Assembly (NCBI GenBank): GCA_018241995.1
Contig: JAFECT010000006.1
Span: 62,001-126,000, forward strand
DNA: 64,000 nt
DNA from: Pseudomonadota bacterium
Lineage (GTDB): Bacteria > Pseudomonadota > Alphaproteobacteria > Caulobacterales > Caulobacteraceae
Direction: 5' to 3'
Shown here: piece by piece, positions 27,831 to 37,269 of the stretch
Layout of the letters: each line of letters starts with the position of its first letter
Position numbering within the stretch: the stretch's first letter is position 1
Notes under the pieces: model-generated
Told to the model about the DNA's origin: nothing
Seen by the model: only the letters and a program-made list of their open reading frames with translations
Databases searched by the model: none
Position numbers and translations under genes: made by a program

Positions 27831-28448
27831 GTGGGCGGCGTGCGCAGCCTGTTCGCCACCCGCGTCTACGAGGCTTCGCTGGCCGCTGACCGCGGCTTCG
27901 AGAGCTTCAACGCCGAGCTGGAAGAGGCCTGCCTGATGCTGGCCGAGGAGGACGAGGCCGGGCGCGCCTGGTGCAAGACGCACGGCTACGGCGGCTACAC
28001 CTCCTACGCCTCGTTGAACGACCTGCCGCTGCGATTCTCGGTGTTCGGCGACCTGAAGAAGAAGCTCGACCGCCATGCCGCGGCCTTCGCCGAGGCGCTG
28101 GCCTTCGACCTGGGCGGCACGCGGCTGAAGCTCGACAGCCTGTGGGTCAATGTGCTCAAGCCGGGCGCTGCCCATTCCGGTCACATCCATCCGCACAGCG
28201 TGCTGTCGGGAACGATCTATGTGGCCACGCCCAAGGGCTCGGCGGGCCTAAGGCTGGAAGACCCGCGCCTGGGTCTGATGATGGCCGCCCCGACACCGCG
28301 CACCGATGCGCAGGAAGAGATGCAGCGCTTCGTGACCCTGAAGCCTGAGCCCGGGACCGTGTTTCTGTGGGAAAGCTGGCTGCGCCACGAGGTGCCGGCC
28401 CACGCGGGCAGGTCGCCGCGCATCTCGATCAGCTTCAACTACGCCTGA
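27831..28448 (+). CDS. TIGR02466-type putative 2OG-Fe(II) oxygenase
   Basis: A 205-residue protein that fits the TIGR02466 pattern of putative 2-oxoglutarate/Fe(II) oxygenases. The signature includes DSLWVNVLKPGAAHSGHIHPHS near 97-120, with candidate metal His residues, and WLRHEVPAHAGRSPRISISFNY at the C-terminus, with a His and the 2OG-binding Arg. GTG start at 27831. It overlaps the convergent flavoprotein gene by 10 bases. Substrate unknown. Confidence 0.8.
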   Translation: MGGVRSLFATRVYEASLAADRGFESFNAELEEACLMLAEEDEAGRAWCKTHGYGGYTSYASLNDLPLRFSVFGDLKKKLDRHAAAFAEALAFDLGGTRLKLDSLWVNVLKPGAAHSGHIHPHSVLSGTIYVATPKGSAGLRLEDPRLGLMMAAPTPRTDAQEEMQRFVTLKPEPGTVFLWESWLRHEVPAHAGRSPRISISFNYA

Positions 28449-29572
28449 GCCGGCAGCCGCCCGCCCAGGTCCGCGACCGGATAGGCCAGGGCGAAGGGCG
28501 AGGTGGGCAGGATCTCCGCCAGTGTCATGCCCGCCGCGAAGCCCCGCGAGAGCGCGCTCTTGCCGGGCGGCGAGATCATCGCCATCCAGCCCAGGGGATG
28601 GCCCGAATAGAGCCAGCCCGCCCCGGCATTGCAGGCGTGCAGGTCGGCCTGGATGGGCCTCAGCGCCCGGCGATGGGCCCGGACCGGATCGGCTTCAGCT
28701 TCGGCGGCGAGGATGGCGGCGGCCGCGGTCTGGCCCGACTTGATGGCGTTGTGCAGCCCCTCGCCGAGCAGGCGCTCGGCCATGCCGGCCGCGTCACCGG
28801 CCAGCAGCACACGGCCAGGCGGCGGCGCATAGCCCGCCCCGCCGATCCCCAGCGGGTAACCCACCATATCCTCGACCGTCTCGGCCCCGGCCGCCTCCCG
28901 CGCATAGGCGACGAGGTCGCTCTTGCCGAAGGTGACGCCCGGCGCCTGGGTATAGAGGCCGACGTTCAGATGATCGGCCTTGGGGAAGATCCAGCCGTAG
29001 CCGCCCCTCACGCGCTCGAAGTCGAAGCGCAGGTGAGGCGCGCCCGTGGCCGGTATCGGCACGTGGCCCTCCAGCGCCAGGGCGCGTTCGCCCGGCGCCA
29101 TGCCGATCAGGCGACGCACGCGGCTGTTCGCCCCGTCCGCTCCTACCAGCCAGCGTGCGCGCAGGGTCTCGCCCTTGGCGGTGGTCAGGCTGACCCCTTC
29201 GGCGTCCTGAGCCACGTCGGCGGCTTCGGCCAGGAGCAGCCGCGCGCCCTTGGCCAGGGTCTGGTCGAGGCAGTAGGCGTCGAGCTCGCGGCGAACGGTC
29301 ATGGCCACCATCGGCGCCCGGGCGCGGAAGCGGCTGACCCGCCCGCCGTTGCGGGTGACCTCGATCTCGCTGATCACCCGCTGGATCACCGGCGCCACGG
29401 AATAGCGCAGCCGCAGCAGCGCCTTGACCGTCAACCCGCCCGCGCAGGGCTTGGTGCGCGGAAAGGCCTTGCGGTCGAGCAGCAGCACATCCAGCCCTGC
29501 GTGGGCCAGGTCCCAGGCGGCGGCGCAGCCGGCCGGGCCGGCGCCCACGACAATGACGTCGGCATGCTTCAC
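28439..29572 (-). CDS. Geranylgeranyl-reductase-family FAD oxidoreductase
   Basis: A 377-residue flavoprotein. The N-terminal GAGPAGCAAAWDLAHAG binds the FAD ADP moiety. KPCAGGLTVKAL near 41-52 and the GDAAGMAERLLGEG region, both typical of the geranylgeranyl reductase / FixC-like family, are present. Members reduce isoprenoid double bonds or oxidise quinol-like substrates. No bacteriochlorophyll genes are nearby, so a lipid or quinone role is more plausible. Confidence 0.85.
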   Translation of the reverse strand: MKHADVIVVGAGPAGCAAAWDLAHAGLDVLLLDRKAFPRTKPCAGGLTVKALLRLRYSVAPVIQRVISEIEVTRNGGRVSRFRARAPMVAMTVRRELDAYCLDQTLAKGARLLLAEAADVAQDAEGVSLTTAKGETLRARWLVGADGANSRVRRLIGMAPGERALALEGHVPIPATGAPHLRFDFERVRGGYGWIFPKADHLNVGLYTQAPGVTFGKSDLVAYAREAAGAETVEDMVGYPLGIGGAGYAPPPGRVLLAGDAAGMAERLLGEGLHNAIKSGQTAAAAILAAEAEADPVRAHRRALRPIQADLHACNAGAGWLYSGHPLGWMAMISPPGKSALSRGFAAGMTLAEILPTSPFALAYPVADLGGRLPAQA

Positions 29573-29623
29573 GCGTCGGGTTGTGCCTTGGGCGCGGGGG
29601 GAAGGCCAGCGCTTCGCCGGACC

Positions 29624-30601
29624 TCAGGCGCCGCAGGCCGCCCGCGCTGATTTCAGCAGGGGCGCCAGCGCGAGCTGGTCGAAGTACGCCTTGCGCCAAT
29701 CCGGCTTGCAGCTGTCGATCAGGGCGGCTTCGGCCGCGCCGTACGCATAGACCAGCTCGCGCTGCTGGGCGGCGAGGTCCGGCTTGCGCAGCTGCTTCAG
29801 CGCCGCGGCGTCCAGCGCATCGGCCGCCTTGCGCACTTCGGGGTCCGGATAGCGACGGCCGAGCGCGACCTCCGTCCAACGCGCCACGCCTTCCTTCCAA
29901 AGTTCGAATTCCAGGTAGCGCCAGTCGCGCTCCGGCACGCTGGCCTGGAAGGCGGCGCGAGCGGCAAGGTAGCGATCGAAAGCGGCCGTGAAGTCGGGTT
30001 TGCCGCGCGCTTCCACGGCGTCGGCCAGGGCGTTCGAGGCGCGCGCATAGGCGTCGCCGACAGCCGCATCCGCATAGGGAAAAGGATAGTTCAGCATCCA
30101 CATCCCGGACCTGTCCGAGGGGTCGGAAAGGCCGAGCGCCTTTTGCCGCTCGTACATGCCGGGCTGCTCGTCCTGGAACTGGTGGAAGTGCTCGTGAAGG
30201 ATGGTGCGGGTCCATGAGGCGCGGCTGCGGCCGGTGCTTTGCGGCGTGCCCATGACGATGGTCGAGGGTGGGCCGAAGATGGCCATGGCGGCCAGCAGCC
30301 GGTCGGGCATGCCCGAGCGCGGCCGGATGGCGCGCGCACAGCCCGTGGCCGCGTCCGAACCGTCGGGCGTGAAGCCTTCGACACGGCCGGGTTGGCACAG
30401 CAGCACCTCGCGCTCGGGCTCGATCAGCAGGAAGCCCAGCGGCGCCTGGCCATAGCCCGGCCAGACCGTGTCGCCGTCGCGGGCCGCATAGGCGCGCACC
30501 TCAGCCAGGGTCGGTCCGAGATCCAGCGCCGCGGAGGTGTCGGTTGCGGCCGGCGCGGCCGTGGCGGCAAGCGCGCCAAGGCTCATCAGCATACGCATCA
30601 T
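29624..30601 (-). CDS. Secreted HExxH protein, putative metallopeptidase
   Basis: I do not recognise the family. Starting at the ATG at 30601 gives about 325 residues with a signal peptide (MLMSLGALAATAAPA). The motif TILHEHFHQFQDEQ contains HEHFH, which fits the zinc-binding HExxH of metallopeptidases. A downstream ELWKEGVARWTEVALG segment could supply the third ligand, Glu. Much of the rest is Ala-rich helix. The start is weakly supported; a longer form to 30643 is possible. Confidence 0.65.
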   Translation of the reverse strand: MMRMLMSLGALAATAAPAATDTSAALDLGPTLAEVRAYAARDGDTVWPGYGQAPLGFLLIEPEREVLLCQPGRVEGFTPDGSDAATGCARAIRPRSGMPDRLLAAMAIFGPPSTIVMGTPQSTGRSRASWTRTILHEHFHQFQDEQPGMYERQKALGLSDPSDRSGMWMLNYPFPYADAAVGDAYARASNALADAVEARGKPDFTAAFDRYLAARAAFQASVPERDWRYLEFELWKEGVARWTEVALGRRYPDPEVRKAADALDAAALKQLRKPDLAAQQRELVYAYGAAEAALIDSCKPDWRKAYFDQLALAPLLKSARAACGA

Positions 30602-30742
30602 GTCAGGAATTTCCGTGCTGAGCCGGCCGCGACGCCCCGTCACTGCCGATCAAAGACGCCCCGCGGCCAGCCGACAAGCTTTGCATTTTTCGAGCAAGGT
30701 GTTTGCGACAAGCGGTCGAGTTCGTGGCCTGTCCGGCGACCG

Positions 30743-30985
30743 TCAATCGCGAGCGGACTGTAGCTTCGGCGCGCCTCGCAGCTCCAGGTCGGCTTCGACG
30801 TAGGTCCAGAACAGGCGATCGCGGCCACGAGCCTCCGCCCGTCGGCGCTGGGCTTCGCTCATGGCTTGTGCGCCGTGCGCGCGCAGAAGGTCTCGCGAGG
30901 CGTCCGCCACCGCGAGGTAGAGCTTGGTCGACGTAAAGAGACTAAGGCGCAACCGCAGGACGACGCGCCTGATCGCCGAAAGCAA
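30743..30985 (-). CDS. Small basic hypothetical protein
   Basis: An 80-codon frame with the G/C-ending codon bias of real genes here. It starts at a TTG (30985) with a GGGGAGGG ribosome-binding site 6 bases upstream. A helical, basic N-terminus (SAIRRVVLRLRLSLF) is followed by a helix rich in Arg and Glu (EAQRRRAEARGRDRLFW). It might be a membrane-associated peptide. A GTG at 31030 is an alternative start. No family recognised; it may not be a gene. Confidence 0.42.
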   Translation of the reverse strand: MLSAIRRVVLRLRLSLFTSTKLYLAVADASRDLLRAHGAQAMSEAQRRRAEARGRDRLFWTYVEADLELRGAPKLQSARD

Positions 30986-31142
30986 AGAGCGCCCTCCCCA
31001 CAAGCTCCTCGACAGGCAATCTAGTCTCACGGCGCCGCTTTGCCCTCCCGCCGGGGGTGCGACATTTTGGCGGAGGGGAGGCGCGGAGCCTCGTTAAGCG
31101 CCGAAAACCAAGGAGCTTTTCGCACAATTCGCCTGAAGGGCG

Positions 31143-31161
31143 TCGGCGCCGCAGGCGCCGA
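31143..31161 (-). terminator. Hairpin after the M28 peptidase gene
   Basis: TCGGCGCC (31143-31150) and GGCGCCGA (31154-31161) form a perfect 8-bp stem with a three-base loop, 9 bases past the peptidase stop. There is no U-tract on the gene's strand, so it may be a weak or Rho-assisted terminator. Confidence 0.4.
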
Positions 31162-31170
31162 TTTGACGTT

Positions 31171-32562
31171 TCAGGGCTTCTTGCCGGGGTTCCAGGCGGG
31201 CCTGAAGTCGCTGTTCGTCAACCATTGCACCGGCCCCAGCATCGAGCCGATCGCCTCGTCCATGAAGGCCAGGTCGATGTGGGCGAGATCGTCCGAGGCG
31301 TCGTGATAGGTCGGCGGGGTCGGCCAGCCGCCGACCGTCTGGGCCACCACTCCCTTGAGCGCGAGCTGGTAGTTGTCCGAACGCTGGAAGAAGTTCTGCT
31401 CGGGATAGTAGTCCGGCCCAAGTCGCGCGCCGTGTGCGGCCAGGGTCGGGCCCAGGTTCGAGCGGTCCCACCCGGTCAGCATCAGCTCGTTCGGATGCTT
31501 CGGATCGCGCAGGCCGATCATCTCGAATTCGAGGTTGGCGGTAAGGTCGTTGAGGGCGCCCGGCGGGCGGGCGCGGAAGTAGCTGGCGCCCAGGCCGCCG
31601 GACTCTTCGCAGCCGAACAGGGCGAAATAGACCGTGCGACGCGGCTTGGGGCCGCGGCCCAGCAGGCGCGCGAATTCAAGCACCGCTGAGGTCCCCGATG
31701 CGTCGTCGTCGGCGCCGTGGAAGGTCTTGCCGCCGCGTACGCCCAGATGATCGTAGTGGGCGCTGAGCAGGATGGCGTCGTGGTCGGCGTTCGGCGCGGA
31801 GCCGTGGATCACGCCGACGACATTGTAGGTGGTCTGCAGCTTCGGCTGTCCCTGCGCCACGGCGAGGTCGAGGCGGGCGCCGGCCGGCAGGGCGCGCAGG
31901 GCTTCGGCGGCCTGAGGCTTGATCATGATCGTGGGCGCGCCGGGCTGGGCCTTGGGCTCGCCTGTGCCCAGGACCTCGATCTGGGGGCGCGTCGCGGCGG
32001 CGGCCTGGCTCCATTGATCGAGGAACGGCTGGGGTGCGATGGCGACCACCGCCTTGGCGCCGGCGGCGCGCAGGCCGGAGGCGGTCTTGCGGTTGTAGGG
32101 CGCGTCCAGAAACACCACGGCGTCCCTGAACTCGGGCTTGACCCCGTCGAAGGCCGTGATGCGCACCACCGGACCGGAAAGCGAGGCGCTCTCTCCCGAT
32201 GCGATCATCTCGCCGCCCTGGGCCCATTTCAGCACGGCCGAGCCCGCGCTGACTGTGACCGCAGGCGGGCTGAGCTCGGTCGGTGTCGAGAGGCTGACGG
32301 CCTGCAGATAGCCGCCCTGGCCGAAGCCGGGCCGGGCTCCGACTTTTTTCAGCTCGCTTTCGATATAGCGGGCGGCGGCGTGCTCGTCCTCGGTGGCGCA
32401 ACGACGGCCGCGCAGGGCGTCGCCGGCCAGGTGATCCATGTGCGCCTTCACGCATTGGGCGCAGACCTTGGCGGCGGTTGCGGCCGTCGCGGGCGGCGCC
32501 GTCACGGCGGGGGCGGCGAGAACGGCGGCGAGGAGGCTCGCGGTCAGCAGTGCGTGTTTCAT
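31171..32562 (-). CDS. Secreted M28 family aminopeptidase
   Basis: About 463 residues with signal peptide KHALLTASLLAAVLAAPA. The M28 two-zinc site is present: SAHYDHLG (His), FHGADDDASGT (bridging Asp), FGCEESGGLG (Glu-Glu) and TYHDASDDLAHID (His). A protease-associated (PA) domain is likely inserted before the catalytic part (residues about 130-220). Secreted M28 enzymes remove N-terminal amino acids. The start could be ATG at 32562 or 32571. Confidence 0.9.
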   Translation of the reverse strand: MKHALLTASLLAAVLAAPAVTAPPATAATAAKVCAQCVKAHMDHLAGDALRGRRCATEDEHAAARYIESELKKVGARPGFGQGGYLQAVSLSTPTELSPPAVTVSAGSAVLKWAQGGEMIASGESASLSGPVVRITAFDGVKPEFRDAVVFLDAPYNRKTASGLRAAGAKAVVAIAPQPFLDQWSQAAAATRPQIEVLGTGEPKAQPGAPTIMIKPQAAEALRALPAGARLDLAVAQGQPKLQTTYNVVGVIHGSAPNADHDAILLSAHYDHLGVRGGKTFHGADDDASGTSAVLEFARLLGRGPKPRRTVYFALFGCEESGGLGASYFRARPPGALNDLTANLEFEMIGLRDPKHPNELMLTGWDRSNLGPTLAAHGARLGPDYYPEQNFFQRSDNYQLALKGVVAQTVGGWPTPPTYHDASDDLAHIDLAFMDEAIGSMLGPVQWLTNSDFRPAWNPGKKP

Positions 32563-32716
32563 GCCCCGCATCGACACCGGCCCTGCAGGCAGCGTCAAGT
32601 CGCCAGAGATTAAAGTCGATTTAGTTTCGCGCGACCGGGGAACCACAGACGGCGCGGGCCGGTTTGCAGGACTCTACCGCCGAGACGCCCCCCCGACTCG
32701 AATGGCGGTGGAACGC

Positions 32717-32759
32717 GAAGGGCGCCTTCCGGCATGTGGCTACCCGGAAGGCGCCCTTC
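32717..32759. terminator. Strong hairpin terminator between moeA and M28 gene
   Basis: A perfect 16-bp stem (GAAGGGCGCCTTCCGG at 32717-32732 with its complement at 32744-32759) closes an 11-base loop. The T-run (ATTTT) follows on the plus strand. The flanking genes run on the minus strand, where the hairpin sits 12 bases past the moeA stop, so it probably ends the moa-moeA transcript even though the T-run faces the other way. Confidence 0.7.
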
Positions 32760-32771
32760 CATTTTCAGACA

Positions 32772-33962
32772 TCAAAGCGCGAGGACCGAGGCGGCTTCAC
32801 CGGGCGCCAGGGCCGGCGCGCCCGGCAGACGGCGGACCAGAAGGTCGGTGGTGGCCAGGGCCTTCTGCGCGCCGGAATCCTGGTTCTCGACGGGCCGCGC
32901 GCCGCCGGGAGTGACGCGGGCGCGGTGGAAGGTCTCGCGGTCTCCGGTCGCCGCTAGCGCCTCGGCCATGGGCATGGGGCTCCAGGCCAGGGCTTCGTGC
33001 GGATCGCGGCCGCCGAGGCCGGCCAGCAGGGGCGCCAGGAACAGCCGCGCGGTGACCAGGGCGGAGCCCGGATTGCCGGGCAGGCCCAGCACCAGCCGCC
33101 CCTGCGCCCGGCCCAGCCACACCGGCTTGCCGGGCTTGATGGCGACCTTGGAGAAGACCAGCTCGAGGCCGGAGGGCTCGAACATCGCCTTGGCGAAGTC
33201 CTTCTCGCCGACGGACGCGCCGCCGATGACCACGACGAGGTCGGAGTCCCTGAGCGCGGTCGCGGCCGCCTCTTCCAGAATCGCGCGGTCGTCTATCAGG
33301 CGATGGCGGGCGGTCACCCGCGCGCCCCAGGCCTCGGCCAGGGCCGCCACGCCGAAGCTCGCGCTGTCGGGAATGGCGCCGGGGCGCGCTGAGGCCTCTC
33401 CGGGCGCGGCCAGCTCGTCGCCGGTGGCAAGGATGCTCACCCGGGGACAGCGATAGACCTCGACCCTTCCCAGGTCGGCGGCGGCCGCCGCGACAAGGGC
33501 CGCAGGCGTCAAGCGTTGGCCGGGCGCCAGCAGGGCTTCTCCGGCGCGGAAATCCGAGCCCGCCGCGCGCACATAGCGCTCGGGGCCGAGGGGCTGTTCG
33601 AACGCGGCGATATCGCCGTCACGGCGGACGACCTCCTGCATCACCACGCGATCGAGGCCACCAGGCACGGGCCCGCCGGTGAAGATGCGCACACATTCGC
33701 CGGACCCGACCGGGCCGTCGAAGCCTCGGCCTGGAAAGCTCTCGCCGACGACACGCAGCCGGGCGTTCGCGGACAACTCCGCCTCGCGCAGGGCATAGCC
33801 GTCCATGGTGGAGACCGGCGCGGTCGGGGCGTCCCGTGACGCCAGAACGGGCATCGCCAGCACGCGGCCGGGCGCCTCGTGCAGGGCCACGCTCTCCGAA
33901 CCGAGCGGGCTCGCCAGCTCGCAGGCGAGCGCCACGGCGTCGTCGAAGCTCTTCAGGCTCAC
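32772..33962 (-). CDS. moeA: Molybdopterin molybdotransferase
   Basis: Inserts molybdate into adenylylated molybdopterin to finish the cofactor. A 396-residue MoeA: MDGYAL near residues 60-65, [11 protein letters not shown], the GDEL motif in [22 protein letters not shown] and [17 protein letters not shown]. It starts at a GTG whose GTGA overlaps the moaC stop. Last gene of the minus-strand block. Confidence 0.95.
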   Translation of the reverse strand: MSLKSFDDAVALACELASPLGSESVALHEAPGRVLAMPVLASRDAPTAPVSTMDGYALREAELSANARLRVVGESFPGRGFDGPVGSGECVRIFTGGPVPGGLDRVVMQEVVRRDGDIAAFEQPLGPERYVRAAGSDFRAGEALLAPGQRLTPAALVAAAAADLGRVEVYRCPRVSILATGDELAAPGEASARPGAIPDSASFGVAALAEAWGARVTARHRLIDDRAILEEAAATALRDSDLVVVIGGASVGEKDFAKAMFEPSGLELVFSKVAIKPGKPVWLGRAQGRLVLGLPGNPGSALVTARLFLAPLLAGLGGRDPHEALAWSPMPMAEALAATGDRETFHRARVTPGGARPVENQDSGAQKALATTDLLVRRLPGAPALAPGEAASVLAL

Positions 33963-34438
33963 GGCTCGGCGCGCCAGTCGCCGGAGCGGCCGCCGGACTT
34001 GGCGATCAGACGCACCTCGCTGATCCGCATGCCCCGATCCGCCGCCTTGAGCATGTCGTAGAGCGTCAGGCTGGCGACGGTCGCCGCGGTCAGGGCCTCC
34101 ATCTCCACCCCCGTGCGGCCGGTGGTGCGGGCCTCGGCGTCGATGCGGAAGCCGGGCAGGGCCTCGTCCAGGGTGATGGCGACCGCCACCTTGGTCAGGG
34201 GCAGGGGATGGCAGAGCGGGATCAGGTCGGCGGTGCGCTTGGCGCCCATGATCCCGGCCAGCTCGGCGGTGGAGATCACTGCTCCCTTCGGAGCCCTGTT
34301 GTCGCGCACCAGGGCCAGGGTTTCAGGTCTGCAGATCACCAGGGCTTCGGCGGTGGCCACGCGTTCCGTTTCGGGCTTGGCGGAAACGTCGACCATGCGC
34401 GCGCGGCCGTCGTCATCGAGGTGGGACAGCTCGCCCAT
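33959..34438 (-). CDS. moaC: Cyclic pyranopterin monophosphate synthase
   Basis: Converts the MoaA product (3',8-cyclo-7,8-dihydro-GTP) to cyclic pyranopterin monophosphate. A 159-residue MoaC with [22 protein letters not shown] at the start, [14 protein letters not shown] in the middle and [23 protein letters not shown] late, including the conserved active-site Lys and His. Its start overlaps the moaB stop by one base (TGATG). Confidence 0.95.
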   Translation of the reverse strand: MGELSHLDDDGRARMVDVSAKPETERVATAEALVICRPETLALVRDNRAPKGAVISTAELAGIMGAKRTADLIPLCHPLPLTKVAVAITLDEALPGFRIDAEARTTGRTGVEMEALTAATVASLTLYDMLKAADRGMRISEVRLIAKSGGRSGDWRAEP

Positions 34439-34983
34439 CAGTGCCCGGCCTCCATGAGGCGCGGCAGCATACCGGCGAGCGAGCAGGGCCGGTTGCGGCT
34501 GTCGAGCTCGGTCTTCAACACCAGGTCCCAGGCGTCGCGGCAGGCGCCCGAAGAGCCCGGCAGGCAGAAGATGAAGCTGTCGCCGGCCTGGCCCGCGAAG
34601 GCGCGCGACTGCAGGGTGCCGACGCCGACGGTGCCGAAACTGGCCTGGTGGAACACGACCGAAAAGCCGTCCATCTCGCGGCGCAGCAGGGGCTTGATCG
34701 CTTCCGGCGTCACGTCGCGCGGCGCGAAGCCGGTGCCGCCGGTGGTCAGAATGACCTCGATCTCGGGGTCGTCGATCCAGGCCTGGACCTGGGCGCGAAT
34801 GGCGGTCACCTCGTCCATGACGATGGCGCGGGCGGCGAGGGTGTGCCCTGCCTGGGTGACTCGATCACACAACAGGGGCCCGGACTTGTCGGTGGTCTCG
34901 TCGCGGGTGTCGGAGATGGTGAGCACCGCGATCCTGATCGGATGGAAGGGCAGGCTCTCGTCGATACCGATAGGCATCCTCAC
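34438..34983 (-). CDS. moaB: Molybdenum cofactor biosynthesis protein B
   Basis: A 181-residue MoaB/MogA-fold protein that adenylylates molybdopterin before molybdate insertion, or serves a related step. The signature is [17 protein letters not shown] near the start, then [17 protein letters not shown] and [18 protein letters not shown]. Length and N-terminus fit MoaB better than MogA. It overlaps moaE by ATGA. Confidence 0.92.
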   Translation of the reverse strand: MRMPIGIDESLPFHPIRIAVLTISDTRDETTDKSGPLLCDRVTQAGHTLAARAIVMDEVTAIRAQVQAWIDDPEIEVILTTGGTGFAPRDVTPEAIKPLLRREMDGFSVVFHQASFGTVGVGTLQSRAFAGQAGDSFIFCLPGSSGACRDAWDLVLKTELDSRNRPCSLAGMLPRLMEAGH

Positions 34984-35456
34984 TCCTGATGTTCGTCATT
35001 TGGCCAGCGCGCGCGGTCGGCCCGGTCCCGTTCGGTAGGTTCGATCCAGGCCGAGCCTGTAGCGCCATCCTCGCGCTTCCAGAAGGCCGCGTCGGTCTTC
35101 AGCCGGTCCATCAGATAGTCCGCCGCCTCGAAAGCCGATCGCCGATGGCGGGCCGACACCGCCACAAACACGATGGCCTCGCGGGGCCGTATCGTCCCGC
35201 AGCGGTGGACCACCAGTACGTCACCGACCTCGAAGCGGCCCGCGGCGTCCTCGGCAATGGCCTGGATCGAGGCCTCCGTCACGCCGGGGTACCAGTCGAG
35301 CTCCAGGGTCTCGACCGGGTCGCCCGCCTTGCTTGTCGGTCGCATGAGCCCGGTAAAGCTCGCCACCGCACCCTCGCCGTCGCGACCCTGGAGAAAGCGG
35401 GCCAGCTCGACCTCGGGAAACAGGGGGCCGGCTTCCAGCCGGGTTGTCGCCGGCAC
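34980..35456 (-). CDS. moaE: Molybdopterin synthase, large subunit
   Basis: With MoaD, adds two sulfurs to cyclic pyranopterin monophosphate. A 158-residue MoaE with GAVASFTGLMRP, VVHRCGTIRPREAIVFVAV and the catalytic lysine segment LKTDAAFWKRE. The C-terminus is extended by an acidic/basic tail. moaD lies just 3 bases upstream. Confidence 0.93.
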   Translation of the reverse strand: MPATTRLEAGPLFPEVELARFLQGRDGEGAVASFTGLMRPTSKAGDPVETLELDWYPGVTEASIQAIAEDAAGRFEVGDVLVVHRCGTIRPREAIVFVAVSARHRRSAFEAADYLMDRLKTDAAFWKREDGATGSAWIEPTERDRADRARWPNDEHQE

Positions 35457-35459
35457 GGC

Positions 35460-35714
35460 TCAGCCTCCCGAGAACGGAGGGAAGAAGGCGATCTCCTGGC
35501 CGGGCCTGACCGGCGCCTCGTCGCCCGCAACCTGTCGGTCCACCGAGGCGCGCACGGTGGGGTCGAGGAGGATGGCGCAGGCGGGGTCGGCGGCGGCCAG
35601 GGTGCGGCGCAGCTCACCTACGGTGGCGGCGTCGAGGCTGGTCAGCACACGCTCGCGGCCCAGTCGATCGCCGACACGGCCGAAGAACAGGAGAGTGGTC
35701 GGGGCTTCGCTCAC
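35460..35714 (-). CDS. moaD: Molybdopterin synthase sulfur carrier, small subunit
   Basis: An 84-residue ubiquitin-like protein ending in PPFSGG. The terminal Gly-Gly is adenylylated by MoeB and then thiocarboxylated, delivering sulfur to MoaE. First gene of the minus-strand moaD-E-B-C-moeA block. A lipase-like gene lies 73 bases upstream in the same direction and could share its promoter. Confidence 0.92.
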   Translation of the reverse strand: MSEAPTTLLFFGRVGDRLGRERVLTSLDAATVGELRRTLAAADPACAILLDPTVRASVDRQVAGDEAPVRPGQEIAFFPPFSGG

Positions 35715-35787
35715 GGCGGCTTACTAGCATGACCCCCCGAAGGCCTGCACGCATCGGTGTCGAAGGTTTCGCGCCGCGTTGCGCCGA

Positions 35788-37044
35788 TCAGGCCGGCTCA
35801 GGCTTCCTCTTCTGCGGCGGGGGCGTCGGAGCGGGCGCAGGCGTATGCGACATGCGCGGCGGCGGCAGCACGCCGAAGATGTTCTGATACTGGTCGACGT
35901 GAGTGGCCATGATCATTGCGCCCATATCGGCTATCGAGTTCAGCGGAGCCGCCGAGGTATAGGGGACCAGGTCCACCCAGGTCGGCGGATACTGCCACGC
36001 CCCATCGGTGTCCTGGACCCACTGCCAGCTGCCCCAGGCGGGCTCGCGGAATTCCTGGGTCAGGTTCGCGTAGATTCCGCCGGACAGGTTTTCGGCGCCG
36101 ACCAGGGCGGCGAGGAGCCCGGTCCCGATGTCGGCGCTCATCACCCCCCAGAACGAATTGTATTGGAGCCGATCGTTGATGGGTCCCGTCACCACCTGCG
36201 AGAGCTGATTCCACGCGTGAGGCACCACGTCGTTGCTGTTGCCGTAGTCGGTGTTCCAGGCGAAGCCGCCGGGCGTCGCCACCCCCGGCAGCGGCGCGGA
36301 GGTCGGCGGGAAGGCCGCCACGAAGGCCGCGGCGAAGGCGGCGTTTCCGGGTGTTGCGCCGGCTGTCGGCAGGGTCAGAACCTGCTTCCACGGCGCGGCG
36401 GATCCATTCGGGAACAGGTGGAACGCCAGGGTCGGCGACAGGGCGCCGGCAAGGCTGTGGCCCGAGAAGATCAGGGTCGCGCCGGGATCGTTCACCGAGG
36501 CGAGGTACTCGGAAATGTTCTGGCCGGTCGCCGGGTCCCTCATCGCCGGCTGGGTCAGCAGGTCGCTGACGCCCTGGGCGGTCGCGGCGGAAATCGCCGC
36601 CGGCGAGGCCCCGTAGGGCGCGTGCTCGATGCGAACGAAGGGGGTCTGCAGCGGCCAGGCGGCCATGTAGTGGGGATCGACGTCGCCGTCCTCGGCGATC
36701 CAGTCGTAGATCGAGATCGGGTTGGTGGCGGCGATGGCGACCACATAGGTCGAAAGGCTGGGGCTGTGGGCCACGTACATGGCGTTCGTGGCGTTGCCCG
36801 GACCGAGCGGGTCGAGGCAGTAGACGCACGGGCCCCAGGCCAGCGACCAGTCGCCGCCCGCCAGGTACGGGTTCATCTTGGCGAAGAAGCCGTCGTAGGG
36901 CAGGCCCGCAGGGTCGATGCCGCCGCGCAGATAGGTCGCCAGATAGTTCTGCAGATTCGACTCGGTGTCGGTCATGGACGACACGCCGTTGGCGGCGAAG
37001 TTCAGCAGGAACACGGTCTGCACGATGGGATAGGGCGGGTTCAT
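35788..37044 (-). CDS. Lipase class 3 family protein
   Basis: About 418 residues from the ATG at 37044 (AGGA upstream). The catalytic elbow is LIFSGHSLAGALSP near residues 193-206, matching the GxSxG of class 3 lipases. The region holding Asp and the late DVVPHAW His are plausible triad partners. No signal peptide is visible, and the C-terminus is a Pro-rich tail (PAPAPTPPPQKRKPEPA). It may act on acyl esters or polyester storage material. Sitting upstream of moaD is probably incidental. Confidence 0.8.
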   Translation of the reverse strand: MNPPYPIVQTVFLLNFAANGVSSMTDTESNLQNYLATYLRGGIDPAGLPYDGFFAKMNPYLAGGDWSLAWGPCVYCLDPLGPGNATNAMYVAHSPSLSTYVVAIAATNPISIYDWIAEDGDVDPHYMAAWPLQTPFVRIEHAPYGASPAAISAATAQGVSDLLTQPAMRDPATGQNISEYLASVNDPGATLIFSGHSLAGALSPTLAFHLFPNGSAAPWKQVLTLPTAGATPGNAAFAAAFVAAFPPTSAPLPGVATPGGFAWNTDYGNSNDVVPHAWNQLSQVVTGPINDRLQYNSFWGVMSADIGTGLLAALVGAENLSGGIYANLTQEFREPAWGSWQWVQDTDGAWQYPPTWVDLVPYTSAAPLNSIADMGAMIMATHVDQYQNIFGVLPPPRMSHTPAPAPTPPPQKRKPEPA

Positions 37045-37269
37045 CTGGACGTCCTGGGATTCTTTGAGGGTTTGCAGGCGACGCCGGGCGCACAGGCGCG
37101 CAACCATTCCGCAAAGCGGATGTGGTCACAACCAAAGCTAAGGTAGCGCTCAAGCTTGACCGTAAGCAAGGCGAGCCTCGTGGCCGGCGGAGCGAGGGAT
37201 CGTGCGGTTACGCCGGCTTAACCATATTCGGCTCTGCTCCCCCGGTGTGATTCCGCCATGAGGATGGCC

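Noticed and set aside
35715..35787. Molybdenum cofactor riboswitch before moaD
   Set aside because: The gap is only 73 bases and shows no multi-stem structure of the needed size.
37201..37257. CtrA-type binding site near TTAACC
   Set aside because: Only one half-site is present; the partner TTAA at the right spacing is absent.
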